Assembly (NCBI GenBank): GCA_033239005.1
Contig: BSQZ01000072.1
Coordinates: 2,627,501 to 2,691,500 of the forward strand
Length of the DNA stretch: 64,000 nt
Reading direction: 5' to 3'
Source: Lamellibrachia satsuma
Lineage: Eukaryota > Annelida > Polychaeta > Sabellida > Siboglinidae
The translations under genes were made by a program, and so were the position numbers. The notes below the pieces were generated by a model. It was given only the letters and a program-made list of their open reading frames with translations. It was not told the origin of the DNA and made no database searches. Positions 1-11,080 of the stretch are shown piece after piece. The number at the start of each line of letters is the position of its first letter. Position 1 is the first letter of the stretch.

Positions 1-1160
1 ATCAGCCAGCGCATGCTACAACTGTCGCTGACCGCACATCGCGATGTACGGCCGATGTAAAGTCATGGATGGTTTCCCACAACCTTCTACTTAACGAGTG
101 TAAAACGGAAGCCGTCATCATTTCCGCTGCGCAGAATCGCAAATGTGTTCAACCTCCTGTTGACCTAGTCATTGATGTTTGTGGCTGCTCCGTCAAACCG
201 AAACCGTTTATCCGCGACATCGGTTTTGTATTTGATGACATAATGGTCAATGGCGGCGCAGATACGCCGTTTCTGCCAGGGGGCATACTGTCACATTCCC
301 GGCATCGCAACGATCGGGAAATGCCTGTCTACCGCTGCTTGCAAAACCACCATTCATGCAGCGCTATGCTTTACGGACTGCTCGAGACGCAGCTGCGGAA
401 AATGCAGATGATTCAAAACTCCGCGGCACGGCTGATTACTGGAACCCGCAGACGAGACCACATAACACCAGTTTTATTAAGTCTACATTGGTTGCCTGTT
501 CGTCAGCGAATCGAATTCAAACTTCTTTTACTTGTGTTTCGCGCTGTGCATCATCTCTGCCCAGTGTATCTGTCGTCGCTAGTGATTCCATACACACCCA
601 CCCGAACACTGAGATCCGCCGATCAACTTCTATTGACTATACCGCTGTACCATCTGGAGCTGTAAGGTCGTCGGGCCTTTTCTGTGGCAGGGCCGACATT
701 GTAGAACGCCCAGCAATTAGGCAAGTCAACTCCGTTGCAGCGTTCAAGTCATTCTTGAAAGCACACCTCTTCCGCGAAGCCTTCCGAACACTGTTGACAT
801 TTTAATGACTGGAACATTTTACTTATTTAACTTATCATTTATTTAATTTGTTTTATTTAACCTATGTGATTAACTTATATGTTTATCTAATGTATAATAA
901 CTTAAGTGTAGTTGTTTATTTTAACTTACTAATTTAATTTAGTTAATTAATTTATTTATTTAACTTCTTTATATAACTCCTTTATTTATTTCATTTATTT
1001 AACTTTTATTAACTTACGACTTTTAACCACATTTTATTTTAGCCTTTCAATTTATTTTAAATTGTCTTATAGCGCCTTTGTGCATATTTTTAATCCAGAT
1101 ACACGGCGCATTATAAATGTATAATAATAAATTAATTAATTAATTACGTTCTTGCTGTAG
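1..1160 (+). mobile_element. CR1/L2-type non-LTR retrotransposon, 3' end (decayed)
   Basis: The first 800 bases encode the C-terminal part of a LINE reverse transcriptase. Positions 69-300 read like the palm/thumb segment (LLLNECKTEAVII). Positions 400-650 contain the conserved stretches SAARLITGTRRRDHITPVL, LHWLPVRQRIEFKLLLLVF and TPTRTLRSADQLL. A frame change near 665 leads to GRRAFSVAGP and then SVAAFKSFLKAHLFREAF, ending near 805. Motif order and wording match CR1/L2-clade elements of marine invertebrates. The reading frame is broken in several places (around 300-400 and 665-720), so the copy is dead and 5'-truncated or cut by the window edge. An AT-rich 3' UTR follows, and a terminal segment near 1070-1140 carries GCGC-containing blocks and a TATAAT/TAATTAAT-rich tail. 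Confidence 0.85.
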
Positions 1161-1190
1161 TTAATTATTCTTGTGTCTCTTTTCACGTAG

Positions 1191-1598
1191 AGTGTCTTCC
1201 GAGAAAGGTAACACACATGTATTACCTGGCTGAGAACGAGGCTTTTCTGACATTTACCGTGAAGACTTGCAGCCGGGTTCGTGTGCGCCTGATGAACGGG
1301 AACGTGCAGCCGCAGTATCTGCTCGAGTTCCCTGGCTCCGATTCCGAAGCAAGCAACATCACAATTGTAGCCACAGGTGAAACATCCAATGCCTCAACAC
1401 CGATGACTTGGAACTGCACAAAACTGAGAAAGTTTTGGGTCTCTAGGTCAAACGGGGTCATCTCTGCTGGAAGTGGATGGACTCCTGGTAAGAAAGAAAT
1501 CATTCGAGTGGCAGACGGAAAGAACACGAAGAATGTCGCAATGGCGCAGATGTCGACAGAAGCCGCTGATGAGAATGCAACCTTCGTGGTTTATCGGA
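1191..1598 (+). CDS. exon encoding the Methyltransf_FA domain
   Basis: A pyrimidine-rich tract ending in TTTCACGTAG gives the acceptor at 1188-1190. The exon opens in phase 2 (two bases, then TGT CTT CCG) and reads without a stop to TATCGGA, where GTAAGC (1599-1604) is a good donor. One base is left over, which matches the phase of the next exon at 2007. The ATG at 1217 is internal to the exon and probably not the start, because the frame is open back to the acceptor and the domain appears to begin further upstream. Confidence 0.7.
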
Positions 1599-3314
1599 GT
1601 AAGCTTTTGCTTTCTTTTGCCGTAGATTTTTCCTGTCATAAAAATGCTTGATAATTTTCAGAAATCATAAATTATTATTATTAATAAATAATCTCTTTGC
1701 CGTGCTGACATTGGTAGTTAATTTGTGTTTTCTTGTGCTTCGAAATTTAAAGAAATCATTAATTGTGATTGATAAATAATGTTTTTGTCTTGCTGACATT
1801 GGTAGTTAATTGATGTTTTCTTGCGCTTGAAAACTATTTGAAATCCCCAGTTATGTAATATAAATAATGTTTTGCCTTGCAGACATTTGTAGATAATTTA
1901 GGTTTTCTTGCGCTTGGCAACTATCAGAATTCATTAATTATGATTAATAAATAATGTATTTGTCTTGCAAACATTGGTAGTTAGTTGATGTTTTCTTTTT
2001 GAACAGAAGACAGTGATCTCAGCCCTGACTTCAGTGATAACGAGGAGAGCAACAACATTGTGCTGTCTCTGAATGCCCACAATATTAGTCATTTTATGTT
2101 GTAGTATTTAAGCTGGACCCGCCCGTCAAGAATCAAGATGTTCACAATGTTAGTCATTTTGTGTTGTAATGTCTGCACTACCTAAGCTGTACCCGCCCGT
2201 CAAGAACCAAGATGTTCACAATGTTAGTTATTTTGTGTTGTAATGTCTGCACTACCTAAGCTGTACCCGCCCGTCAAGAATCAAGATGTTCACAATGTTA
2301 GTCATTTTGTGTTGTAATGTCTGCACTACCTAAGCTGTACCCGCCCGTCAAGAATCAAGATGTTCACAATGTTAGTCATTTTGTGTTGTAGTGTCTGCAC
2401 TACCTAAGCTGTACCCGCCCGTCAAGAACCAAGATGTTCACAATGTTAGTCATTTTTTGTTGTAGTGACTGCACTGCCTAAGCTGTACCCGCCCGTCAAT
2501 AATCAAGATGTTCACAATGTTAGTAATTTTGTGTTGTAATGTCTGCACTACCTAAGCTGTACCCGCCCGTCAAGAACCAATATGTTCACAATGTTAGTCA
2601 TTTTGTGTTGTAGTGACTGCACTGCCTAAGCTGTACCCGCCCGTCAAGAACCAATATGTTCACAATGTTAGTCATTTTGTGTTGTAGTGACTGCACTACC
2701 TAAGCTGTACCCGCCCGTCAAGAACCAATATGTTCACAATTTTAGTCATTTTGTGTTGTAGTGACTGCACTGCCTAAGCTGTACCCGCCCGTCAAGAACC
2801 AAGATGTTCATAATGTTAGTCATTTTATGTTGTAGTGTCTGCACTGCCTAAGCTGGACCCGCCCGTCAAGAATCACGTGGCAGTACGTCTAATTGATGGC
2901 AACAGCAAGACCTGTATTGACCTATCGACTGCAAACATGTACGTGTTCTCGGGCCGTCTGCGCCGCTTTGTTCCACTTCCTAAAGATAACTGTTTCCAAC
3001 GCGGACTTGTCATCAAGAGATGTGTGCCAAGTAGCATAAAGAGATCATTCTCTGTTACTATCACCGGCCGTCTCAACTGCTCCAGCTCACTCATCGAGGC
3101 GGTGATGAAAGAAGAGAAGTCTTCACAGAAATGTGGAGGAGGTGTTTATCACGTCTGTAAAATGAGCGACGCCACCAAGGCCGTGGGTGGCAGTCTGACA
3201 ACTTGTGTGGCGGAGTGTCGATGCGGCGGAGACGACTGCAGTAGCCTCGCAATCAACATTGAAAGCTACAATGATGAGTGGAAGTGGAAGATATGCGAAA
3301 TCAGCCTGAAATAA
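1191..3314 (+). CDS. FAMeT (Methyltransf_FA) domain protein with Cys-rich C-terminal domain; 5' part not seen
   Basis: This is a multi-exon gene. The first visible exon (1191-1598) encodes a Methyltransf_FA / farnesoic-acid-O-methyltransferase-like domain: FLTFTVKTC near its start, then KFWVSRSNGVISAGSGWTPG. The second exon begins at 2007 and the last exon runs from about 2836 or 2851 to the TAA at 3312-3314. The last exon carries a domain starting AVRLIDGNSKTCIDL, then a Cys-rich block (CVAECRCGGDDC) and an ending WKICEISLK. That C-terminal module resembles one seen in many lophotrochozoan secreted or receptor proteins. The spacing of cysteines and the NIT/NAS/NAT glycosylation sequons suggest an extracellular protein. 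The N-terminus and signal peptide are missing; the upstream exon may lie outside the window beyond the LINE. The name FAMeT comes from the family only, and I infer no methyltransferase activity. The intron between exons 2 and 3 is filled by a 74-bp minisatellite. Confidence 0.7.
2007..2086 (+). CDS. second exon, acidic linker (3' boundary unresolved)
   Basis: The acceptor is CTTTTTGAACAG at 1995-2006. Joined to the one-base remainder of the previous exon it reads K-DSDLSPDFSDNEESNNIVLSLNAHN, an acidic linker. The frame meets a TAG at 2102-2104, so a donor is needed before it. The expected position after the AAT codon (2083) carries ATTAGT here, whereas every downstream repeat unit has GTTAGT at that point. 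The end of the exon therefore cannot be fixed from sequence alone. Confidence 0.5.
2090..2875 (+). repeat. 74-bp minisatellite derived from the exon/intron boundary (about 10 units)
   Basis: About ten tandem units of roughly 74 bp lie here. Each contains GTTAGTCATTTTGTGTTGTA, then TGTCTGCACTACCTAAGCTG and ACCCGCCCGTCAAGAA. The same words form the end of exon 2 (CACAATATTAGTCATTTT) and the start of the last exon (CTGGACCCGCCCGTCAAGAA). The first and last units have CTGGACCC like the exon, while the internal units have CTGTACCC. Units differ by few substitutions. Confidence 0.9.
2836..3314 (+). CDS. last exon, Cys-rich C-terminal domain
   Basis: Two acceptors are possible: TTGTAG before 2836, or CTAAG before 2851. 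The latter gives phase 0, matching a donor after the AAT at 2083. Both read on into LDPPVKNHVAVRLIDGNS. The exon encodes about 155 residues with eight or more cysteines and the terminal WKICEISLK, then TAA. The hexamer AATAAA overlaps the stop codon (about 3309-3314), and no second clear polyadenylation signal follows nearby. The start of this exon is also the last unit of the 74-bp minisatellite. Confidence 0.7.
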
Positions 3315-4555
3315 ACGTAATATAAGAAGAATCAAAGAAGACAGCCATAGTCTTATGGTCTGAACAAGAAAACACTAATGAGAACGCTTAAGGTAGATAT
3401 GTTTCTGTTTCATAATTGTTTTTCTTTTCGGCATACAAAAATATATTGTGTGATATTGCTTATTCCTAGCATTCCGAGCATACAATCATAACAGCATCAA
3501 TTTGTGCAGTTGCGTGTGCACAAGTACATTTTAATCTTAACAAAAATATTGTCGTTGGGCGAATGTAACCAATCGAAATTATGTAACCTTCCTTGAAAGC
3601 GAAAATGTTTAGCAGAAACATTGTATTTGCGACGTATATGACAGACGAATTGTTCGTACCCTCACTGGAAGCAATGTTTTAGCAGTCTTGCGCAAAGCAT
3701 CGTACAGTTGCTTTATGGACGTGCATCATATTATTTGTGGTGGACGACCTCATGTTTCGAACCATCTTGATAGTATCAAACATAATATTATTTTGACAGA
3801 CCTACGGAGGTTATCTTTAGTGCTTAACGAGGTGCACCCAAATCATTGTGTTAGTTACACATAGCGAGGAAGTATGTCGTTGTTACAGTGGAACATGTTT
3901 CCTAACCATCGTCACATGGTCACATCGTCACGTGGCGACGTTTGGTTAATCTGTGCATATGTTTAACATAATATAATTAGCCGATGTACCATTCTAATGA
4001 CAGTGAATTAGAGGTTTACATCCCTTTGTAGTCATAGCAAAGAGAAATAAAATGTCCAGACACGGAGCAACGCTGTAGTCATAGCAAAGGGAAGTAAAAT
4101 GTCCAGACACGGAGCAACGCTGAAATATGCCGTGGACACCTAGAACAGTCGGTTTCTAACTAAATTGATCAAAAGGTAAATTATCGGAAAGCAAAGTTAT
4201 CCAATGTCTTACCATGATATGAACCATATCGTATGTAGACCATATCGTATGTTTAAATCACGAAATATACGCAGCAGTACTTCAGTAAAGACGTAAATCA
4301 CTTTTGTAATGTGTATTTGAATTCAAAGTGGAACCGCATATATATTAACGCTTACTGAACGCCTGTGGTGCGTTTCTGCTGTTATGCCATATGCAGTAAA
4401 TTGTCCTTTTCTTGAAGTAGGGAATACACGAATTTGACATAAAATTTCGGCTTAACCGAAGTTCTCATTTATATCCTAGGAGTTCGTATTGCTGAAACTA
4501 AGCCAGCTACGGTAAAATGAGCACTTCAAGGCAAACTGAGTACTGTATATGGAGT
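3315..4555. other. 3' flank and intergenic DNA, no gene seen
   Basis: AT-rich sequence with no convincing open frame. A 46-47 bp direct duplication lies at about 4029-4121 (CATAGCAAAGRGAARTAAAA and downstream). The first 200-300 bases probably include the 3' UTR of the preceding gene. Confidence 0.5.
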
Positions 4556-4562
4556 ATGTGTG

Positions 4563-4602
<40 letters not shown>

Positions 4603-4690
4603 TGTGTGCGTGTGTGTGTGCGGTTATTAATGCGACTTGAAGATGCGGTGCATGCGTGCGTGTGTGCGTGCGCGCGAGCTTGTGTGTGAA
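4556..4690 (+). repeat. (TGCG/TG)n microsatellite
   Basis: A run of GTGC/TGTG tetranucleotides, interrupted near 4625-4645 by unique sequence and then resumed. Confidence 0.9.
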
Positions 4691-4867
4691 TTATCTAATA
4701 CGCAACATATTTTATGTGTAACATAATTTATGTAGTTGCTTAACCAGAGTTAATTCACATTTACGTATTGCACTGAATTGTATTTGTCCTAGTACGTGAC
4801 GTCATCGTTCGCACGCTCATGAACTATAACGTAATATCTGTTAATAATTATATGTGATGGGCACTGG

Positions 4868-4914
4868 GTGTGTGTGTGTGTGTGTTTGTGTGTGTGCGTG
4901 TGCGGGTGCGCGTG

Positions 4915-4974
<60 letters not shown>

Positions 4975-4978
4975 TGTT
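4868..4978 (+). repeat. (TG)n-(TGCG)n compound microsatellite
   Basis: A TG dinucleotide tract passes into about 14 perfect TGCG repeats. It keeps frames open on both strands (poly-VCVR / poly-THAR), which are not genes. Confidence 0.95.
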
Positions 4979-6335
4979 ACGTACGTAATCTTATGGATTG
5001 TCTCTCTGTTGTACTTACGTATTGTTGTACGTTGTTGTGTTGCGTGGGCATATATTTCACTCAACAAAAGGTGTGACGTATCGTAGGTGTGAGATACCGC
5101 GTACATTAAGCTTGCGACAACTGTTTGCGCACTTAAGGGGAATGTAGGCGATTTTCATTGGCTAACTCGTGTGGAGATATAAGTGATGTTTCGTGTATCT
5201 AAAATTCGTTAATGACATGGTCCATATTTCAATAAAATGTATGCAAAACATGTTACCACTGTGATGGTTTATCTCCTTTTATATTCAAAAATACACGTTT
5301 TGGCGAAGAAATTAAATAACCAAGTTTTACACGATATAAAGACAACTGTACTGCATAGTTTGGCGTGCCAATGAATTAGCCAACGAAATCGTCGTACATT
5401 ATCTTTAAAGACAAACGGGTTGTACATTTGATCTATCCAGGCTTTAAACAGCCACGTTTTATTGCATATAGAAGATACTGATCAGATTTGTATGTGTGCG
5501 TTTGAATTTGGTGATGTGATACATATTTGATGTGATTATTTAGCGTTGCAAATGTATCGTGACATAACATTCTGATACAAGTATTATATAGATTGATTGT
5601 CAAAGCAAGACGAGATTGCGTTGTGGTGTTTAGGTGTGTTTAGTTATTTAAATATTTAGCATTGCCTGGTACATTGGATATATTGATCGCTGTTCTTCAC
5701 TTCGCTTATACGCAGCGTTGTAATGACAAACACCACTGTCGCGTTTTCTCAACGGTTGACCGGTTGCGAATATGTGAATGAAAATATCAATATGTCTCAA
5801 AGAAGCTTCAAACTGTGTGTCGTAGTTTAGCGTGAGCTATGTAGCTAACACCAGTAGATCGATTTGACGGGTTGAGGGCGATGTTCTTTGCTGGGTATTG
5901 GTTCATAAACCTAGCCTGTAACGTTTAAATTATGCCTTGCTTCGTGAGTGTCTATGCCGACAGTTATGTCGCGCAATGTGAAGAATTGACCGTTTAACGA
6001 GCAACACGTTTGCGATTTGCGAATGGCGCACACTGGATAATTTTGGTATCCATCTGCAGCAGTTTTATTGATACAACAATATAAACAGATCAGTGGTACA
6101 ACAACAGAAAATAATGAGTTTTTCAGTTTCGGTATTTTGGAATGACATAACGAAGTAAATCGCTTCCTGGGATTACAGCAACAATACTACAAAATTGATC
6201 CCGTAATAAAAGTTCCCAGAACACAACGCGCATCTCACTATTTATGCCAAAAAGGTCAATGACGTCACGGTGTTACGAACAATAACGATAACGAACCAAC
6301 ATTACAACTGAACATGTGAATTAGGAACAACGTCT
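4979..6335. other. intergenic DNA, nothing recognised
   Basis: AT-rich unique-looking sequence. I see no coding signature, RNA gene or terminal inverted repeat. Confidence 0.4.
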
Positions 6336-6516
6336 TCAAGTGTAATGACATCGCCAGTTACTGAGTGTAGTGACATCGCCAGTTACTGAGTGTAGTGACA
6401 TCGCCAGTTACTGAGAGTAGAGACATCGCCAGTTACTGAGAGTAGAGACATCGCCAGTTACTGAGAGTAGAGACATCGCCAGTTACTGAGTGTAGTGACA
6501 TCGCCAGTTACTGAGC
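6336..6516 (+). repeat. 25-bp minisatellite, 7 units
   Basis: Seven tandem units with core GACATCGCCAGTTACTGAG. The flanking six bases alternate between TGTAGT and AGTAGA, defining two unit subtypes. Confidence 0.95.
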
Positions 6517-7311
6517 GTTTTTGTTGTTTGCTGTGAATATAAATCTATTGATTCTATCCAGAGGTGTCAAGCTAACGAATCAGGAGGAAGGAGATCCTCT
6601 TGATGGAGGTGAACTAAAGGAAGGGGCACGTGGGACAGGGGTACCCCCTTCCACAATACGGGAATTTTTTAATGCGTTACACATATTGTAGCCACTTTTT
6701 AATTGAAAATGTGGAATTGTTTTAAAAATTAAATAATTTAAAAATGAAGGTCTCCTTCCCAAAGCAAGAAACTTGGCACCTCTGTATGTCAGCTTATGAA
6801 TATTTATGTGTGAGCGATATTTGGAAATGAAAATGTATATATTTGTTCGCACCCACGTTTCGCAACTTTGAGGAAGGTTACATAGTATATGCTACGTCAT
6901 ACAATGTGTTCGTATTGAATATGAGTATGCCATATATTGTGTATCACTGCGCAATCCATATTAGTGTGACGCAGTAGCGCAAGACGTATTATACCAACCG
7001 ATGTTTGTACGTGATCACTATTCTTCTATGTCAATACGTCTTAGGCCGGAATCGGTATAATATAAGCTCTGTTTCCACATTTCGAATTGTGGCAGGAACA
7101 ATAATCAAGATGATGTTCGTTTCTTAGTAATATCTATACCATATAAATTAACAGATGACTTAAACTCACTACGTGTATCTTGATTTCAAAATGATCCCCT
7201 TCAATTGCAATCCCCAGAGTGGCCTTAATTTTCCAACGCAATTTATTTTCTTTGATGTGCAGTGTACGCGTGAAATGTATATGTGAATTTAACAAACTTG
7301 CATTTAGTTAT
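6517..7311. other. intergenic DNA, nothing recognised
   Basis: AT-rich sequence without a supported gene. A short GC-rich stretch around 6590-6655 is not explained. Confidence 0.4.
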
Positions 7312-7819
7312 TAAAAGTGAAACAAAAGTCATGGTGTTGGGTTGAACACACAACATCTTAATGTGATAGGCCGCTCCACACTGCTAGATAACCCTACGTC
7401 ACGAGTGCTTGTCGCCTGGCAATGTTCGCTCACCAAATGAAATTGGTAAATTCCTAGTCCTACTCAAACTCAAACTTATGCAACACATGCTAGTTTTTAT
7501 TTACGAAACTTATCTCGTTCTGACATTGCAGCTCGCTTTATTGAGAGTTTGGGTTGATTCCGACGGCCCTTCGATTTCGGTCGAAGGCATTTGATGCGTT
7601 TCACCGGAATTCGGTTTCTCAGAACAGCCAGGCGCTTATTGGTCGCACTGTGAACATGTCAGCCACAGTATAATTGAGATCTGACCAGAATTCACCACTT
7701 TTAGAACATATTCTGAGAAAACCACCAGCGTCATATCCTTGATTTTAGTTACAAATTGTTAGTCTTTGTAAACTTTTGTTAGGTACATTGCCCCCAAACT
7801 TTGACTTTTGTTTCGCTTT
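7312..7819. mobile_element. MITE family A, copy 1 (imperfect terminal inverted repeats)
   Basis: The left end reads AAAAGTGAAACAAAAGTCAT, then GGTGTTGGG. The reverse complement of the right end (7791-7819) reads AAAGCGAAACAAAAGTCAAA, then GTTTGGGGG. A related copy lies at 34561-35159 in the opposite orientation. It shares internal blocks such as AGATAACCCTACGTCACGAG, AACATGTCAGCC and AGAACAYATTCTGAG. No transposase is encoded. A TTAA-like flank is possible but the target-site duplication is unclear. Confidence 0.7.
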
Positions 7820-7884
7820 AATGTTTGGTGTCTTTGTATAATGCAGAGACAATTTAATAAATTGTCGATGAAATCGTTGATAGT

Positions 7885-8890
7885 CGTAGGTAGTACTACT
7901 ACTACAGTACCCCTAGCAGACATCCTCGCTAGCCAGGGGTGGTAGTAGTACTACAGTACCCCTGGCAGACATCCTCGCTAGCCAGGGGTGGTAGTAGTAC
8001 TACAGTACCCTGGCAGACATCCTCGCTAGCCAGGGGTGGTAGTAGTACTACAGTACTCCTGGCAGACATCCTCGCTAGACAGGGGTGGTTGTAGTGCTAC
8101 AGTACCCCTGCCAGACATCCTCGCTAGCCAGGGGTGGTAGTAGTACTACAGTACCCTGGCAGACATCCTCGCTAGCCAGGGGTGGTAGTAGTACTACAGT
8201 ACTCCTGGCAGACATCCTCGCTAGACAGGGGTGGTTGTAGTGCTACAGTACCCCTGCCAGACATCCTCGCTAGCCAGGGGTGGTAGTAGTACTACAGTAC
8301 CCTGGCAGACATCCTCGCTAGCCAAGGGTGGTAGTAGTACTACAGTACTCCTGGCAGACATCCTCGCTAGCCAGGGGTGGTAGTAGTACTACAGTACCCC
8401 TGGCAGACATCCTCGCTAGCCAGGGGTGGTAGTAGTACTACAGTACCCCTGGCAGACATCCTCGCTAGCCAGGGGTGGCAGTAGTGCTACAGTACCCCTG
8501 CCAGACATCCTCGCCAGCCAGGGGTGGTAGTAGTACTACAGTACCCCTGGCAGACATCCTCGCTAGCCAGGGGTGGTTGTAGTGCTACAGTACCCCTGGC
8601 AGACATCCTCGCTAGCCAGGGGTGGTTGTAGTGCTACAGTACCCCTGGCAGACATCCTCGCTAGCCAGGGGTGGTTGTAGTGCTACAGTACCCCTGCCAG
8701 ACATCCTCGCTAGCCAGGGGTGGTTGTAGTACTACAGTACCCCTGGCAGACATCCTCGCTAGCCAGGGGTGGTTGTAGTGCTACAGTACCCCTGGCAGAC
8801 ATCCTCGCTAGCCAGGGGTGGTTGTAGTGCTACAGTACCCCTGGCAGACATCCTCGCTAGCCAGGGGTGGTTGTAGTGCTATACTACACC
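7885..8890 (+). repeat. 49-bp minisatellite with hairpin-forming units (about 20 units)
   Basis: About twenty tandem units contain CTACAGTACCCCTGGCAGAC, then ATCCTCGCTAGCCAGGGGTG, then GTAGTAGTA. Each unit holds the inverted pair CCCCTGGC / GCCAGGGG, separated by about 14 bases, and the perfect palindrome GTAGTACTAC. Variant units (TTGTAGTGCTAC, CCTGCCAG) cluster toward the right end. Confidence 0.95.
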
Positions 8891-10190
8891 TGGCGCCCAA
8901 ACTTCAAAGAGTAACACAGTAACTAAAAGTTCCACGTGAAAATAGACAGGTCACGTTCTCCTAATGCCGTTAAAGGGATTGTACAACGATTGACACTGAT
9001 TAACTGACACGTATAGCTGATTACTAAAAATGTCCCATTCCGTTAATTTATTCATCTCAAAATAATCTAAATTAACAATGTGATACTTCGTATTTAAATT
9101 AATCGTTTTTGCTGTAATTTATTCACTGTCAGAAATTACAGAAAAAGCAGAATTTGACCGAGTAATACATTATCCCTGGAAAATGTTGTATTTCACCTCC
9201 TAGTGTGAAGATGTATTGATAATAATTTAATGTTTCAAAGTTATCTATGTATGACGTAAAACTGGATTTTTTTTAATGTCAAGTGTAGTATTTCTAACCA
9301 CCGAGATGTCACAAATACTAATAAAGTCAGCATTATAATGTCCCATAAAACAGTCTTTCGTTTAACCAATGAAAATTATTGTACATTCCCAAACGTGGCA
9401 TAGATTCTACATTACAGGAATGGCTTCGATCTTCGACTTATTTCCAACGCATCACTGGTAGAAAGGGAATGCGTGTGACCTGCAACAAACCAATACTGAC
9501 TGACATATATGTTTGCTGTTTGTTTTTGGTGTGAAATAAATGTGAAAACTCGTTCTTCTGGTGTAATGTGTAAGAGACCCGTTAGATTACCACATAATGT
9601 AAATTAAAGCGAGCGCCACTTCAGCTTAGCTGGCGAAGCGAGCAGTCACATAACGTAGGTGTGTATGTCAGTGACAATACATTAGGCTTTTCGTTTTGAG
9701 CAGCCATGACATGGCTCCAGTGGCAGTCGCCATGTTTTTTTAGCAACGGGAATTAACATTCGCTTCGTAACTGTTATCGAATGATAGCCCCAAAGCATAT
9801 AAGCAATACAACACCACGTGTGTTAATTTTATTTCTAACCAGTTTACAACGTGTAATATGAAATATTTTATGTTCTTCGTCAAAGTAATACACGAGATTG
9901 CAATTTAGCCTTATAAGGAAGTTGAGGTATTGTCAAGGCCGTTTCAAAGACCGGATGTGACCCAATAGAAAGTAAAACACGCCAAAGCAAAGGTATGTCA
10001 ACAGTGCGCGCGTTTTCTCGTTGAAAACAGCACATTTTACGCAAATGTAACCAAACAATATTATTATGCAGTGATAAATTGTATTCTAGAAATCAAGTGA
10101 AGTAATGTTTCCTACACAATTTTGTAAAAACTAACCGCGTATGTAATATTAAGGACATCATTAAGAAAATCAGCCGACTCGTCACGCGGT
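8891..10190. other. intergenic DNA, nothing recognised
   Basis: AT-rich sequence with no supported gene, array or element ends. Confidence 0.4.
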
Positions 10191-10192
10191 GA

Positions 10193-10700
10193 TGCGCTTC
10201 AAATTGACTAGGGATATCAATAAAAAAACTGTTTTTTAATATGTTTACGGTATGGCAGAAGCCATGAGACATAAAATGTGGACACAGTTTCAAAATCGAT
10301 AAAGAACTTTTCGAGATATGATTTTGGAAGACTTCAACTTTTAATACATTATTCAGCCGAGTCTGACTCTCTAGACTTAGTGCATTTGACATTGATTGGG
10401 ATATCAATAAAAAATATTAAATTGTAGATCTAGTTGTTAAAATAGTTTTATGATATGATAGTATCCATAAAAAGAAATGTGAAACAAGTTTCAAAAATGA
10501 TAAAGTTCTTTTCGAGATATGTTTTTTTTAAAGATGTCAACATTTTACAAATGTTAAATGTCAAATCTGTGTTGCATTTAATAATGACTAAGATGTCAAT
10601 AAAAAATCAAATTGCAGACCTGGTTTAAAAAAAAATATTTTATAATATGGTAGTACGTATGAGAAAATGAAATGTCAAAAAAAGTTTCAAAATCGAAGCC
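10193..10700 (+). repeat. degenerate ~190-bp tandem repeat, about 2.7 units
   Basis: Three diverged units start at about 10193, 10383 and 10572. Each begins with a form of TTGACTNRGATATCAATAAA and later contains AGTTTCAAAATCGATAAAG or a close variant, then TTTTCGAGATATG. The last unit is truncated where the next segment begins. The same two right-hand units recur at 13558-13870. Confidence 0.7.
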
Positions 10701-11080
10701 CCAGTGGCCAATTGCACAGGAACTATTTCGTTGCCCATGGTACATTCACTTTGATGCCTTTGTACATACATCAGACATATCAACATCGGCTGAATAAACA
10801 CCAAACAACCCCGATGTGTGGTCCTCTGTTGGCTCGTCACCATCACTCACATTCACTCACTCACTCATTGGTCGTTGATGTATTTATGTTCATGATGATT
10901 GCCATCACAGCGGTAGCAGGACTTCTTGCTGTTGAAACCATCACCACCTTGACTGGCAACTGCACCTTTGCTGTTACCTTTTCTCTTACTAAAGTTCTGC
11001 ACCCGATTGATACTGTCAACCTATTTAACACTTGCACTAGCATTGGAAGTCCAGTTTCATCCAGATGATGAGGCATTTAT
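10667..11080. other. conserved core of the direct repeat, coding status uncertain
   Basis: Open frames exist on both strands: + 10667-11068 and - 10861-11076. The plus frame contains a hydrophobic stretch MIAITAVAGLLAVE preceded by HSLTHS from the ACTC microsatellite. Both frames stay open in the second copy (13841-14227), but only about four base changes separate the copies over 220 bp, so this does not demonstrate selection. I recognise no protein family on either strand. Confidence 0.3.

Noticed and set aside
6336..6516. Possible CRISPR-like array
   Set aside because: Units are contiguous with no unique spacers and the genome is eukaryotic; it is a minisatellite.
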